A stretch of DNA of 33,367 bases from an uncultured Acidobacteriia bacterium (GCA_903923395.1 CAIXXM010000012.1:1-33367); one strand, 5' to 3'. Counted from the stretch's first letter, positions 1 to 8,615 are shown. Notes: a model not told the origin generated them from the letters alone. Numbers and translations: made by a program.

Positions 1-100
1 ATTGATCACTCCGGTCGCCATGGACAAGGGTCTGCGGTTCGCTATCCGTGAAGGCGGCCGTACGGTCGGCGCCGGCACTGTGGCAGAAATTCTCACCTAG
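1..100 (+). CDS. tuf: Elongation factor Tu, C-terminal end (partial)
   Basis: Only the last 32 codons are inside the window; the frame starts at base 2 and stops with TAG at 98-100. The reading contains [20 protein letters not shown], the characteristic end of the beta-barrel domain 3 of EF-Tu, which delivers aminoacyl-tRNA to the ribosome. The last residues are AEILT. Its position directly upstream of rpmG, tRNA-Trp, secE and nusG is the common bacterial arrangement for a tuf copy. The gene is truncated by the window edge only. Confidence 0.96.
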   Translation, partial: LITPVAMDKGLRFAIREGGRTVGAGTVAEILT

Positions 101-142
101 TTCCCGTTTCGGCTGCGGAACTCCAGTATCATCAATAGGTAC

Positions 143-187
143 GCGGCGGGCCGTCCGTTTCGGGCAGCCCGCCGCAAGCTTGTTTAG
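143..187 (+). terminator. Probable intrinsic terminator after tuf
   Basis: A perfect 9-bp stem, GCGGCGGGC at 143-151 and GCCCGCCGC at 167-175, encloses a loop that can form an additional CCG/CGG pairing. It is followed by a short mixed T-run (TTGTTT at about 180-185). The weak T tract means it may attenuate rather than fully stop transcription into rpmG. Confidence 0.6.
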
Positions 188-234
188 CGCATGCAGTCTG
201 TATTGTGGTTTGAGACAGTTTTGAGGTAAAGAAA

Positions 235-387
235 ATGCCCAGAGAAATCATCACGTTCCAGTGCACTGAGTGCAAGAACCGGAACTACACGAACACCAAG
301 AACAAGAAGACCACCACTGGCCGTCTGGAGTTCAAGAAGTTCTGTCCGTTCTGCCGCTCGCACAAGCCCCATCGCGAAACGAAGTAA
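235..387 (+). CDS. rpmG: Ribosomal protein bL33
   Basis: A 50-residue protein beginning [13 protein letters not shown], which is the bL33 signature. Two CxxC knuckles (Cys10/Cys13 and Cys37/Cys40) form a zinc ribbon, so this is the zinc-binding version of L33. The protein is part of the large ribosomal subunit near the E site. The ATG at 235 is preceded by GAGG at 223-226. It lies between tuf and tRNA-Trp, as in many bacteria. It is too short to be caught by many ORF thresholds, but the match in length and motif is complete. Confidence 0.97.
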   Translation: MPREIITFQCTECKNRNYTNTKNKKTTTGRLEFKKFCPFCRSHKPHRETK

Positions 388-396
388 CAGGATTGG

Positions 397-425
397 AATC
401 GCCCTGCGGCGATTCGCCTCGTTTT
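397..425 (+). terminator. Possible weak terminator/attenuator after rpmG
   Basis: AATCGCC (397-403) and GGCGATT (408-414) form a 7-bp hairpin with a 4-base loop, followed by CGCCTCGTTTT. The T run is short and displaced, so it could be a processing or attenuation site ahead of tRNA-Trp. A -10-like TACACT at 430-435 follows immediately, without a convincing -35. Confidence 0.35.
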
Positions 426-461
426 GGGGTACACTAGTAGACGTCTCACCTGCAAGCACAC

Positions 462-536
462 AGGGGCGTAGGTTTAACGGTAGACCAGCGGTCTCCAAAA
501 CCGCCTGTGGGGGTTCGAATCCCTCCGCCCCTGCCA
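462..536 (+). tRNA. trnW: tRNA-Trp (anticodon CCA)
   Basis: The cloverleaf can be folded by eye. The 7-bp acceptor stem is 462-468 with 526-532, the discriminator is G533, and the CCA end is encoded at 534-536. The anticodon stem GCGGT/ACCGC holds the loop CTCCAAA, with anticodon CCA at 495-497. The T-arm has loop TTCGAAT at 514-520 with a 5-bp stem. A tRNA-Trp between rpmG and secE is a widely conserved arrangement and supports the call. Confidence 0.97.
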
Positions 537-651
537 AACTCCCTTCCACAACAAGAGGTAGTTCGGTGTGCGGAAGCGCTCCTTTCGAGGGTCGCTGAGT
601 GCGGTAGCGTTGGCATTTGCAATCAATTTTGGTGGAAACAAAGGCAGGAAA

Positions 652-882
652 ATGGCTGGCGAACTGGAAGCAAAAAAGCCGAGTTTTGTTGAGAGCGCAC
701 GCGAATACATGGATGACATCCGCGCGGAAATGAAGCGCGTCACCTGGCCGAACAAGGCGCAGGTGCAGTCGACCACGCTCGTCGTCATTGTTTGCGTATT
801 TGCGTTTGCCGCCTACTTCAAGGTCGTGGATTCGATCATTGAACAGACGGTGACCCGGGCCTACACGGCGCTGGCGAAATAG
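652..882 (+). CDS. secE: Preprotein translocase subunit SecE
   Basis: SecE stabilises the SecYEG protein-conducting channel in the inner membrane. The 76-residue product has the hallmark amphipathic helix ending EMKRVTWP (residues 26-33) followed by one transmembrane segment at about 42-58, the usual single-span bacterial form. The start ATG at 652 follows AGGCAGGAAA, a good ribosome site. An in-frame GTG at 568 would add 28 residues without homology and is not preferred. nusG begins within 10 bases of the stop, the conserved secE-nusG pair. Confidence 0.95.
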   Translation: MAGELEAKKPSFVESAREYMDDIRAEMKRVTWPNKAQVQSTTLVVIVCVFAFAAYFKVVDSIIEQTVTRAYTALAK

Positions 883-890
883 TGGAAGCC

Positions 891-1586
891 ATGTCCGAAC
901 TTGATCCTCAACATCACGAAGAAGCGGCGGACGTTTACGACGATCCGTCTTTGCTGGCTCCCGAAGACATCGGCGCTCCTGCGTTTGCAGTGGAAGAGCC
1001 TGTCGAAGATGCTCCCGTTGAACTGAGCGCGGAAGAAGCAATCCTCGAAGAGGAATCCAAGCACTGGTACATCATTCACTCCTACTCCGGTTTTGAGCGG
1101 AAGGTTGCCGAATCGCTCCGCACCCGAGCGGACGCGTTCGGTTATGGCCACAACATCGGCCAGATTCTGATCCCGGAAGAAGAAGTGGTGGAACTGCGCA
1201 ACGGCAAGAAGGTGACGAGCCGCCGTTTGCTCTATCCCGGTTATGTCGTGGTTCAGATGGACATGAACGACGAACTGTGGCATTTGGTGAAGAACACTCC
1301 GCGTGTGACCGGCTTCGTCGGTGGCGGAACAACTCCCGTGCCGCTGAGTTCCGACGAAATCAACAAGATGCTGTACCGTCAGACCACGTCTGCGGAACGG
1401 CCCCGCCCGAAGATGTCGTTCGACAAGAACGAAACGGTTCGCATCATCGATGGACCTTTCGCCAACTTCCAGGGCAAAGTGGACGAAATCAATCCGGAGC
1501 GCAACACGCTTCGTGTGCTGGTAACGATTTTTGGCCGGGCCACCCCGGTGGAACTGGACTTCCTGCAGGTCGAGAAGATCGCCTAG
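891..1586 (+). CDS. nusG: Transcription termination/antitermination factor NusG
   Basis: NusG binds RNA polymerase and links it to Rho or to the ribosome. The 231-residue product has an N-terminal extension of about 55 strongly acidic residues. The NGN domain then runs from about residue 56 ([15 protein letters not shown]) to about 155, and a C-terminal KOW domain contains [19 protein letters not shown] and [10 protein letters not shown]. The acidic extension is longer than in E. coli NusG. The start is uncertain: ATG 891 is chosen, but GTG 882 overlaps the secE stop (TAGTG) and would add three residues. Neither has a strong ribosome site, which suggests translational coupling to secE. Confidence 0.95.
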   Translation: MSELDPQHHEEAADVYDDPSLLAPEDIGAPAFAVEEPVEDAPVELSAEEAILEEESKHWYIIHSYSGFERKVAESLRTRADAFGYGHNIGQILIPEEEVVELRNGKKVTSRRLLYPGYVVVQMDMNDELWHLVKNTPRVTGFVGGGTTPVPLSSDEINKMLYRQTTSAERPRPKMSFDKNETVRIIDGPFANFQGKVDEINPERNTLRVLVTIFGRATPVELDFLQVEKIA

Positions 1587-1644
1587 CAGTGAGTTGCATT
1601 GGTTCAGTTTAGGTAGAGACAGGAAAGGATTTTAAGAATTTCGT

Positions 1645-2076
<432 letters not shown>

Positions 2077-2099
2077 TTCTTTCTTCAATCCACTCAAAG

Positions 2100-2132
2100 G
2101 CGGACCGGCAACGGTCCGCTTTTTTGTTTTTG
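2100..2132 (+). terminator. Strong intrinsic terminator after rplK
   Basis: A perfect 8-bp stem GCGGACCG (2100-2107) / CGGTCCGC (2112-2119) closes on a GCAA tetraloop and is followed directly by TTTTTTGTTTTTG. All elements of a Rho-independent terminator are present, so the secE-nusG-rplK transcript ends here. Confidence 0.95.
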
Positions 2133-2148
2133 TATCGCGGAAACGGGC

Positions 2149-2154
2149 TATCCT
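2149..2154 (+). promoter_or_regulatory. -10 box placing transcription start at the ATG of the 2161 gene
   Basis: TATCCT lies exactly 6 bases upstream of the ATG at 2161, so a transcript starting about 7 bases after the box would be leaderless. No clear -35 is visible. Confidence 0.4.
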
Positions 2155-2160
2155 CAAAGC

Positions 2161-2433
2161 ATGCCGTGTCTTCTGCTGGCCCTGCTACTTGCTTCCCCGC
2201 GCATTGTCCTGTTTTGCCTCTGGTTCTTCACCAACATGGTGGCGCGGACGTTTCATGGTCTGCTCTTCCCCATCCTCGGTTTTATCTTTGTTCCGCTGAC
2301 CACCATCGCTTACGTCTGGATGTACACCCACCATATGGAGATTGAGGGCATCAACCTGGTGATCATTGTGGTCTGCGTGGTGGTGGATCTTGGTTCCGGC
2401 AGCAGCACCCGATACCGGCGCATCCGCGACTGA
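2161..2433 (+). CDS. Small conserved-looking membrane protein
   Basis: I do not recognise a named function. The 90-residue product is almost entirely hydrophobic: a first span at about 3-22, a second at about 35-55 (LLFPILGFIFVPLTTIAYVW), and a third at about 62-77 (INLVIIVVCVVVDL). It ends in a polar, basic tail (GSSTRYRRIRD). The block PRIVLFCLWFFTN followed by a glycine/proline-rich second span resembles small uncharacterised membrane proteins found in several phyla. It is a single gene between a terminator and an unrelated locus, with a -10 box close to its ATG. Confidence 0.7.
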   Translation: MPCLLLALLLASPRIVLFCLWFFTNMVARTFHGLLFPILGFIFVPLTTIAYVWMYTHHMEIEGINLVIIVVCVVVDLGSGSSTRYRRIRD

Positions 2434-2442
2434 ACTGGATTT

Positions 2443-2626
2443 ATGAACTGGCCGCCCATGCGCGCCGCAGCGTTCCTCTACGCAGTCGTTTGCGTTACCA
2501 TGCCGGTATCCCCCAAATCCCTAGTTGTCTGAGTTATCAGACAACCAGGCGGCGACTGCAATCGAAGCCTCCGCGATGGACCGCGCAACAGATGCTGCTC
2601 TGTAGGCGCTGAACGACGCTGCAGCA
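2443..2626 (+). pseudogene. Possible detached 5' end (signal peptide) of the next gene
   Basis: ATG 2443 opens a 29-codon frame with a signal-peptide-like N-terminus (basic start, hydrophobic core AAAFLYAVVCVTMP), stopped by TGA at about 2530-2532. The next frame continues from 2525 as an alanine-rich helix-like sequence, interrupted by TAG at 2603-2605. It then joins seamlessly with the downstream ORF (ALNDAAALAFTPRDRAAKAL). One frameshift plus one stop would explain the arrangement as a broken exported protein. Alternatively, these are unrelated spacer sequences. Confidence 0.35.
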
Positions 2627-3313
2627 TTGGCATTCACGCCCCGTGATCGTGCGGCCAAAGCGTTGGACGCGCTTGAGCGACTGAGTGCGGAAATCAATGC
2701 GCCCTGGGAAGAACAATATCGCTTCCGGTTCGAGATCATTGAGCTCTCCCCCGTTTTGGTGGTGACTCTGGGGCTCGGTTCCCAAGAAAGATTCTTCGTC
2801 TTTGGGCGATCGATCAAGAAATCGGGCGAGTTGGATCATGAATGGCACCGGATCAGCACCGCTGAGGGCCTTATCGACCGCAGTTCCCTCCGCACTTTTG
2901 TTGGAATATCGCCGCTGCACCGGGGGCCTTCCCAGCGTGCCAGGTTTCTTGCCAACTTTACTTACATGGGCTGTGCCGGGAGTTTCGGCGGGGCTTACTT
3001 TGCCTACGAGTGGGGGCAAGGGTTCACATTCCGCTCGCGCATCTACAACCGGCCAGAACTTGTTCCTGTCGCCAAAGCAATCGAATTCGCACAACAAAGG
3101 GATTTTCGAGCACTTCTGGGTTACTGTGCCCGTGAAGACATCGCCCGCAAATTGGTTCGGGTTCTGCCGCCCTACATATTCGCCGATAGTCTTCGTGTGA
3201 CGAAAACCGGCACCAGCAAGAAGCGGGTCGAAATGGGTTTCGAAACGGAATATCGCTTCGATGTCGAACTCCTCGGCGGCCGCTGGCAAATCGTGAACTT
3301 CCAGATGCGCTGA
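2627..3313 (+). CDS. Hypothetical protein, possibly 5'-truncated
   Basis: The frame encodes 228 residues and is unrecognised. It has a helical Ala/Arg-rich start (DRAAKALDALERLSAEI), a central region with Gly/Phe-rich segments, and a final strand-like tail RFDVELLGGRWQIVNFQMR. The C-terminal 'GGRWQIVNF' pattern resembles NTF2/SnoaL-like or other cone-shaped folds where such a strand ends the domain, but that is only a resemblance. The only start in frame is TTG 2627 with no ribosome site, and coding-like sequence continues upstream through an in-frame TAG at 2603. The gene may therefore be a recent pseudogene. The antisense frame is rejected because it runs into the peptidase gene. Confidence 0.55.
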   Translation: MAFTPRDRAAKALDALERLSAEINAPWEEQYRFRFEIIELSPVLVVTLGLGSQERFFVFGRSIKKSGELDHEWHRISTAEGLIDRSSLRTFVGISPLHRGPSQRARFLANFTYMGCAGSFGGAYFAYEWGQGFTFRSRIYNRPELVPVAKAIEFAQQRDFRALLGYCAREDIARKLVRVLPPYIFADSLRVTKTGTSKKRVEMGFETEYRFDVELLGGRWQIVNFQMR

Positions 3314-3352
3314 GCCAACCGGGAAATTCGGAAACGCTATACTTTGTGGACG

Positions 3353-5560
3353 ATGCTCCGCCGTACGCTTGGAATCCTCCTCCTCTGTCTCGCCCCCGCG
3401 CAGGCCTCTGAAGTTCTGGACCGCTATCTCCGCCAGATCTTCACCACCCGTGATCTCCAAGCCAAATCCTTCGGCCCCGCGCGCTGGATCGAAGACGGCA
3501 CAGCCTATACGACGCTCGAAGGCGGCGAAATTGTTCGCTATGAGACCTCAACCGGGAAGCGCAGCGTGCTCATCTCCAAGGCCGCAATTACGCCTGCCGG
3601 GGCGTCTGAGCCGCTGTCGATCGCGGACTATCACTGGTCGAACGACGCGAAACAGCTTCTGGTCTTCACGAACACGAAAAAGGTGTGGCGCAGCAACACC
3701 AAAGGTGACTATTGGGTGCTCAACCGGACCTCGGGCGCGCTCAAAAAACTTGGCGGTTCCGCCCCTTCTTCGACCCTGATGTTTGCTCACTTCTCGCCCG
3801 ATGGCACGCGCGCTGCTTATGTCCGGGCGAATGACGTTTATGTGGAAGACATCGCTTCCGGCAAGATTACCGCGCTCACGAAAGACGGCACCGCGACGTT
3901 GATCAATGGCACGTCGGATTGGGTTTATGAAGAGGAACTTGCGCTGCGCGACTGCATTCGCTGGAGTCCGGATGGGAAGCATGTCGCCTACTGGCAGTTC
4001 GATTCGAGTGAAGTACAGAACTTCACACTCATCGACAACACTTCGGAACTCTACCCGAAGACGACGCTGATTCCCTACCCGAAGGCAGGTACGGTGAACT
4101 CGGCGGTCCGAATCGGGGTGGTGAGTGCGACGGGCGGCGCAACGAAATGGATGAATATCCCCGGCGCCCCCCGGGACAATTACCTCTTCCAGATGGATTG
4201 GGCGGGGAATTCCACGGAACTGGTCATTGGGCAACTGAACCGGCTGCAGAACCATGCCTCGCTCTATCTCGCCAACGCCCAGACCGGCAAGGCGAATGTA
4301 TTTTTCGAAGATGCGGATCAAGCCTGGGTGGATGTCCGCGAGGGTGCTTCGTTCCAGTGGTTGAATGGCGGCCAGGATTTGCTCTGGCTGAGTGAGCGCG
4401 ATGGCTGGCGGCATGCGTATGCAGCTCCGCGCGCCGGTGGTACGCCGAAGTTGCTGACCACGGCGAAGAGTGATGCGATGCATATCGCAGGCGTGGACCC
4501 GCAGAGTAAGTGGATTTACTACATGGCCTCGCCCGAAAATGCGACGCAGAGTTATTTGTACCGTTCCGACACCGGCGCGCGGATGACTCCGGCGGCTGAG
4601 CAGGGTTCGCACTCATACGACATCGCACCGAATTGCCTCTGGGCTTTCCATACTTACTCGCGCTTCAATAAAGCTCCGGTCATTGAACTCGTCAGTCTGC
4701 CGGACCACAAAGTGATCCGCACGCTGCAGGACAACGCGGCTTTGCAATCGAAGGCGGCGGACCTGATGAAAGCTCCCATCGAATTCCTGCAGGTGAAGCT
4801 CGATGACGGGACATCGCTCGATGGCTGGCTCATCAAGCCGCCCGATTTCGATCCCGCGAAGAAGTACCCCATCATCGTGCATATCTATGGTGAGCCGGCA
4901 TCGCAAACGGTTGTGGACCGCTGGTCCGGGCGCAATGCGTATTTCCATCTGGCGCTGGCGGCGGATGGCTATCTGGTTGCGAGTTTTGATAACCGCGGCA
5001 CACCGGCACCGAAGGGCAGGGAATGGCGGAAGTCGGTGTATGGCTCTGTGGGGGATCTGTCCTCCAAGGATCAGACCGCGGCGATTACCAAGCTCATGGC
5101 GCAGCGGAGTTATATCGACCCCACGCGTGTTGGTGTCTGGGGCTGGAGCGGTGGCGGCACGAATACGCTGAACTTGATGTTCCGCTCGCCGGAGGTTTAC
5201 AAAGTTGGAGTTTCTGTGGCTCCTGTGCCGGACCAGCGACTCTACGACACGATTTATCAGGAGCGCTACATGGGCCTGCCAAATCAGAACGAAGATGGGT
5301 ACAAGAAGGGGTCGGCGATCAATTTCGCAGCCGGGTTGAAGGGGAAGTTGCTCATCGTTCATGGCAGCGGCGATGACAACGTGCACTTTCAGGGGACGGA
5401 GCGCTTGGTGAATAAGCTGATTGAACTGGATAAACCCTTCGACTTCATGGAGTATCCGAACCGGACACACTCGATCTCAGAGGGTGCGGGGACTTCGCTG
5501 CATGTCTATCAATTGATTGGCCGGTACTTCGAGGAGCATCTGCCGCGCGGCGGGAAGTAG
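3353..5560 (+). CDS. Secreted dipeptidyl peptidase IV-like serine peptidase (S9)
   Basis: The enzyme is expected to cleave dipeptides from peptide N-termini in the periplasm or outside the cell. The 735-residue product starts with a signal peptide (MLRRTLGILLLCLAPAQASE). It continues with a DPP-IV type beta-propeller (blade motifs such as HWSNDAKQLLVFTN and RWSPDGKHVAYWQFD, and the Glu pair in DWVYEEEL that in this family binds the substrate amino terminus). An alpha/beta-hydrolase domain follows. The visible triad is Ser599 (GWSGGG), Asp674 (GSGDDNVHFQ) and His706 (NRTHSIS). The nucleophile elbow is GWSGGG rather than the usual GWSYGG. ATG 3353 is preferred over TTG 3344 because it begins the signal peptide. 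A TATACT box at 3338-3343 lies close upstream. Confidence 0.93.
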   Translation: MLRRTLGILLLCLAPAQASEVLDRYLRQIFTTRDLQAKSFGPARWIEDGTAYTTLEGGEIVRYETSTGKRSVLISKAAITPAGASEPLSIADYHWSNDAKQLLVFTNTKKVWRSNTKGDYWVLNRTSGALKKLGGSAPSSTLMFAHFSPDGTRAAYVRANDVYVEDIASGKITALTKDGTATLINGTSDWVYEEELALRDCIRWSPDGKHVAYWQFDSSEVQNFTLIDNTSELYPKTTLIPYPKAGTVNSAVRIGVVSATGGATKWMNIPGAPRDNYLFQMDWAGNSTELVIGQLNRLQNHASLYLANAQTGKANVFFEDADQAWVDVREGASFQWLNGGQDLLWLSERDGWRHAYAAPRAGGTPKLLTTAKSDAMHIAGVDPQSKWIYYMASPENATQSYLYRSDTGARMTPAAEQGSHSYDIAPNCLWAFHTYSRFNKAPVIELVSLPDHKVIRTLQDNAALQSKAADLMKAPIEFLQVKLDDGTSLDGWLIKPPDFDPAKKYPIIVHIYGEPASQTVVDRWSGRNAYFHLALAADGYLVASFDNRGTPAPKGREWRKSVYGSVGDLSSKDQTAAITKLMAQRSYIDPTRVGVWGWSGGGTNTLNLMFRSPEVYKVGVSVAPVPDQRLYDTIYQERYMGLPNQNEDGYKKGSAINFAAGLKGKLLIVHGSGDDNVHFQGTERLVNKLIELDKPFDFMEYPNRTHSISEGAGTSLHVYQLIGRYFEEHLPRGGK

Positions 5561-6464
5561 TCAGGTGGGGCAGGCGCGAAGACCGAACTTCGTTTTGCGC
5601 GTGTGACGACCGGGGCTTCCATCATCATCTTGCCTGCCACCACAAGCTTGGGGATGATCGCGGAGAAGACTTGATGCGCGGGCCCGCTGTGGGTGATCAG
5701 GCCCGTATCAAATGAATTGCGTCCGGCCCACCATGCTTTCGAGCCGCACAGGCGCAAGGGCCGCGCCAGCAAACTCGATCAGCAACCGCAGCGTTCCGGC
5801 GGCCCGAAGTCGTCCGTTGTGCGGCGGTTCCCCAGAAGTTGTTGCGCCTTGGTACTGAGTAGCGTCAGGAATGCGGCTCCTGAGTCGAGGAGCAGCGATA
5901 GTTCGTTGCGTTCTGCGGCGTATCCATGGATTGACAAGGGCACTTGGATTTCACACCGGGAGTTCGAGAGGTGGCCGGGGATTTTAGAGCCTGTCAAGCC
6001 GGGTGTTTCGTGCTTGCAGCTCGCTGAGGGTCAGGCGGTGGTGGTCATAATCCAGCAGGTAATTGAAGCTGGAGAGGACATCCTGCCCCAGAATGCCGTC
6101 CAGTTTGACCCGCTTTGCGTAGGGCCGGGAGTCGATCCACGTTAGCTAGGTCGCCGAGGTGGAGCACGGTTGGTCCCATGCGAATCTCCGCGGGACTCAC
6201 TGGCATTGCCGGTACGCCAGTCATCGTCACAATTTCGACCCTGTGCGTCGGCCGCAGCGCAAGGCCAGCCGCTAGCTTTTGATCGATCATTGAGTTTTGT
6301 GAGCTTGTATCGAGTGCGAACTGGAATGGTCCGTGTCCATTGATGGAGACTGGAACCGTTGCCAGCGGCCCTGATATGCGAAGGGACAACATCGTGTCGC
6401 CGGCCAGCAAAGTACCAGCCTCAGCAAGCAGGCCAAGCGATGCGGGATGACAACACAGTGTCAT
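5561..6464 (-). pseudogene. Retropepsin-like aspartyl protease, decayed by frameshifts
   Basis: Read from ATG at 6464 leftwards, the first part encodes SINGHGPFQFALDTSSQNS, the first catalytic half of a gag-pro-like aspartyl protease (DTSS in place of DTGA). The frame is lost near 6105-6130, and the adjacent frame continues with VKLDGILGQDVLSSFNYLLD, the expected next segment. A TAA at about 5984-5986 and another frame change follow, then a second half, LSLLLDSGAAFLTLLS, ending at a stop at 5779. A last frame runs towards 5561. Four pieces in collinear order but different frames identify one ancient gene with several lesions. It is convergent with the DPP-IV gene, and the exact 3' end cannot be set. 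Confidence 0.8.
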
Positions 6465-6485
6465 AAAAATGACACCACACAAGTT

Positions 6486-6833
6486 TCAATTACGTTGCAG
6501 TCCCCTTTTTTTCGGCTGGTTCTTGTCCATCCGCAATTGCCAGGCGACGCGCAAGGCACCGGCGAGCACGTCTTCGGGGACACAATCGAGGCGGACGTGA
6601 GTGGCACCCATGCGGCCCCAGCCTCCGTGAACCGGTAGGAAATACTCCGGGCTGTCCGCAAGGAAACCAGCTTGCACCGCAGGGGTGAGCATCAGGTTTC
6701 CGTAGCCTTTTTCCTGCGCTGCCAGAGTGGCGAAGATCCGGCCGCCCACGCGAAAATCCGGCGCACCCATATGAGAACTTTCTGCAGTGCCTTCGAGGCG
6801 AAGCGCGAGACGGCGAAAATCGTCGGCGGTCAT
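6486..6833 (-). CDS. YjbR/MmcQ-family (DUF419) protein
   Basis: A small DNA-binding-fold protein of unknown physiological role. The 115-residue length and the pattern FRVGGRIFATL, FLPVHGGWGRMGATHVRLD, then a helix LAGALRVAWQL fit the YjbR family, whose fold resembles MotA-type double-wing domains. The start is ATG at 6833 (MTADDFRRLAL). The open frame continues upstream, but that extension is antisense to the tRNA hydroxylase gene and carries no recognisable sequence. It diverges from the miaE-type gene with only 39 bases between start codons, so any promoters must overlap. Confidence 0.85.
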   Translation of the reverse strand: MTADDFRRLALRLEGTAESSHMGAPDFRVGGRIFATLAAQEKGYGNLMLTPAVQAGFLADSPEYFLPVHGGWGRMGATHVRLDCVPEDVLAGALRVAWQLRMDKNQPKKRGLQRN

Positions 6834-6872
6834 CGCCGTCAGTATTTCACAGTGCTGCGGTACCCTGAAGCC

Positions 6873-7499
6873 GTGACCCGCGCTGTCGAGACCGAGCTTC
6901 CTTTGTTGTCGAAAACGCCCCTTTCCTGGGGCAAGAGTGTTCTCGCCGACCCCGTTGCTTTGCTCATCGACCACGCCTTTCTTGAAAAGAAAGCGGCCAA
7001 CAACGCGATGGATCTGATGACCCGCTGGCCCGACGACTGGCTGCCGGGTTGGGTGGAAACCATGACCAGCGTGGCCCGCGATGAGGCGGCCCATCTTGCC
7101 CAAGTGACGCGCCTGTTGATCCGCCGCGGCGGACGTTTGGAGCGGACCCACAAGAATCCTTACGCCAATGAACTCCGGAAGTTGGTGCGCTTGGGCACCC
7201 CCGGGGATCTCCCCGACCGGCTGTTTGTTTCCGCACTTATCGAATTGAGGTCCTGTGAGCGCTTTGCTGTTCTGGCTGCCGCGGCGGAGGATGAGGAACT
7301 CGCCGCGTTTTACAAGGCGCTGTACTCGTCTGAACTCGGGCACTACAAGGTCTTTCTGCGCCTCGCTTACAAACTGGGGAGTAAGGAACTGATCGATGCG
7401 CGCTGGCAGCAGATGCTGGAGAGCGAGGCACGGATTCTTGCGGAACAGGCTCCGGGACCGAGAATTCATTCGGGTAGTCACGAGCTGATTTTTCAATAG
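6873..7499 (+). CDS. miaE: tRNA-(ms2io6A37) hydroxylase, MiaE family
   Basis: MiaE-type enzymes are non-haem di-iron monooxygenases that hydroxylate the isopentenyl group on A37 of tRNA. The 208-residue product shows the four-helix di-iron ligands: Glu38 (LEKKA), Glu71-x-x-His74 (RDEAAH), Glu124 (IELRSCERF) and Glu154-x-x-His157 (SELGHY). The conserved stretch LIDHAFLEKKAANNAM and the loop HKNPYANELRKLV also fit. GTG 6873 is the chosen start; GTG 6852 in the same frame would add seven residues. No strong ribosome site is seen for either. Confidence 0.88.
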   Translation: MTRAVETELPLLSKTPLSWGKSVLADPVALLIDHAFLEKKAANNAMDLMTRWPDDWLPGWVETMTSVARDEAAHLAQVTRLLIRRGGRLERTHKNPYANELRKLVRLGTPGDLPDRLFVSALIELRSCERFAVLAAAAEDEELAAFYKALYSSELGHYKVFLRLAYKLGSKELIDARWQQMLESEARILAEQAPGPRIHSGSHELIFQ

Positions 7500-7564
7500 A
7501 ATCAATTCGTTAGCGGTCTCTGGTACTCCGGTGAATGGTTTACTGCTTTCGGGAGTGAGAAACA

Positions 7565-8605
7565 GTGAACCTCTTTTCGAAGCCAAGGAAACCGCTGGGC
7601 CCCGTGGCACTGGCCTATAAGAATTTGGCCGCGAACCGCGCCGTGAGTCACATCGGACTCGGGGTGACAGCCTTGAACGCGTTGAAGGTCCTCCGCCGCG
7701 AGGGCATCGGTGCGCAATTGTGGCCCGTGACCAGTGTTGCGGATCTTCGCCGCAATATGGAGGAGGACATGATGGCGAGCCACGTGATCATTTCCGCCCC
7801 CTGGATTTCGACCAGTGATCTGGCGAACCTCTGTAATGACTTCCCTGATCAGCAGATCGTGGTAAATTGCCACTCGAACCTCGGGTTCCTGCAAGCCGAC
7901 CCCGGTGCGGTCCGTTTACTTCGGGAAGGCATGGAACTGCACATGACCTGCCCGAATTTCCATATCGCCGCGAATAGTCACCGCCTGGCGGAATGGGTTC
8001 AAGCGACCTACGGGGCACCGTGCGTCCATCTTCCCAATTTCTATTGCCTGGATCAGGAACGCCCCACCGCCAAAGTTTACCGCGGTGGAGTTCTGCGGAT
8101 TGGTGCCTTTGGCGCAACCCGTGCGTTGAAGAACTTAACCACAGCCGCTGGTGCTGCATTGCAAATTGCACGGATAATGCAGGCGGATTTGGAGTTTTGG
8201 ATCTCCGCCGGCCGGAGCGAAGGCGCGGGGCCTGTGCTCGATTCGGTTCGCCAAATGATGGCAGGCCTGCCTCATGTTCGTCTGGTGGAGAGCGGTTGGC
8301 AGCCGTGGCCGCAGTTCCGGAAGACGGCCGCCCATATGCATCTCATGTTGCAGCCGAGCTATACCGAAAGCTTCAACGTCGTCACAGCGGATGGCGTTGC
8401 CGAAGGTGTTCCGAGCGTTGTTTCTGACGCTATCGACTGGGCACCGGAGAACTGGAAGGCTCCAGTCGACGATGTCAACGCCATCGCCCTGACGGGAGTC
8501 CGGCTGCTGCAAAGCAGGAATGCGGCCAAGCAGGGCTGGAATGCGCTGGTTCGCCACAATGACGAGGCGGTTCGGATCTGGCAGAGCTTTCTACAGCAGC
8601 GTTAA
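7565..8605 (+). CDS. Glycosyltransferase, GT-B fold (GT4-like)
   Basis: The enzyme should transfer a sugar from an activated donor, but its acceptor cannot be deduced. The 346-residue product has a less conserved N-terminal half containing a GLGVTALNALKVLRREGI Rossmann-like segment. The C-terminal donor-binding half has the typical GT4 glycine-rich entry (RIGAFGATRALKN) and the PSYTESFNVVTADGVAEGVP segment with the paired acidic ExxxxxxxE pattern. There is no signal peptide, so it is cytoplasmic. The start is GTG 7565, with GGGAG at 7552-7556. It is a stand-alone gene, convergent with the GGDEF gene, with no other polysaccharide genes beside it. Confidence 0.8.
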   Translation: MNLFSKPRKPLGPVALAYKNLAANRAVSHIGLGVTALNALKVLRREGIGAQLWPVTSVADLRRNMEEDMMASHVIISAPWISTSDLANLCNDFPDQQIVVNCHSNLGFLQADPGAVRLLREGMELHMTCPNFHIAANSHRLAEWVQATYGAPCVHLPNFYCLDQERPTAKVYRGGVLRIGAFGATRALKNLTTAAGAALQIARIMQADLEFWISAGRSEGAGPVLDSVRQMMAGLPHVRLVESGWQPWPQFRKTAAHMHLMLQPSYTESFNVVTADGVAEGVPSVVSDAIDWAPENWKAPVDDVNAIALTGVRLLQSRNAAKQGWNALVRHNDEAVRIWQSFLQQR

Positions 8606-8615
8606 CCGTCCTGCC

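Noticed and set aside
2537-3460. A 307-codon minus-strand frame
   Set aside because: It runs into the 5' end of the peptidase gene and has no recognisable sequence; the plus frame is the better reading.
6834-7610. The 5' extension of the YjbR frame to 7610
   Set aside because: This part is antisense to the MiaE-type gene; only the portion from ATG 6833 matches the family.
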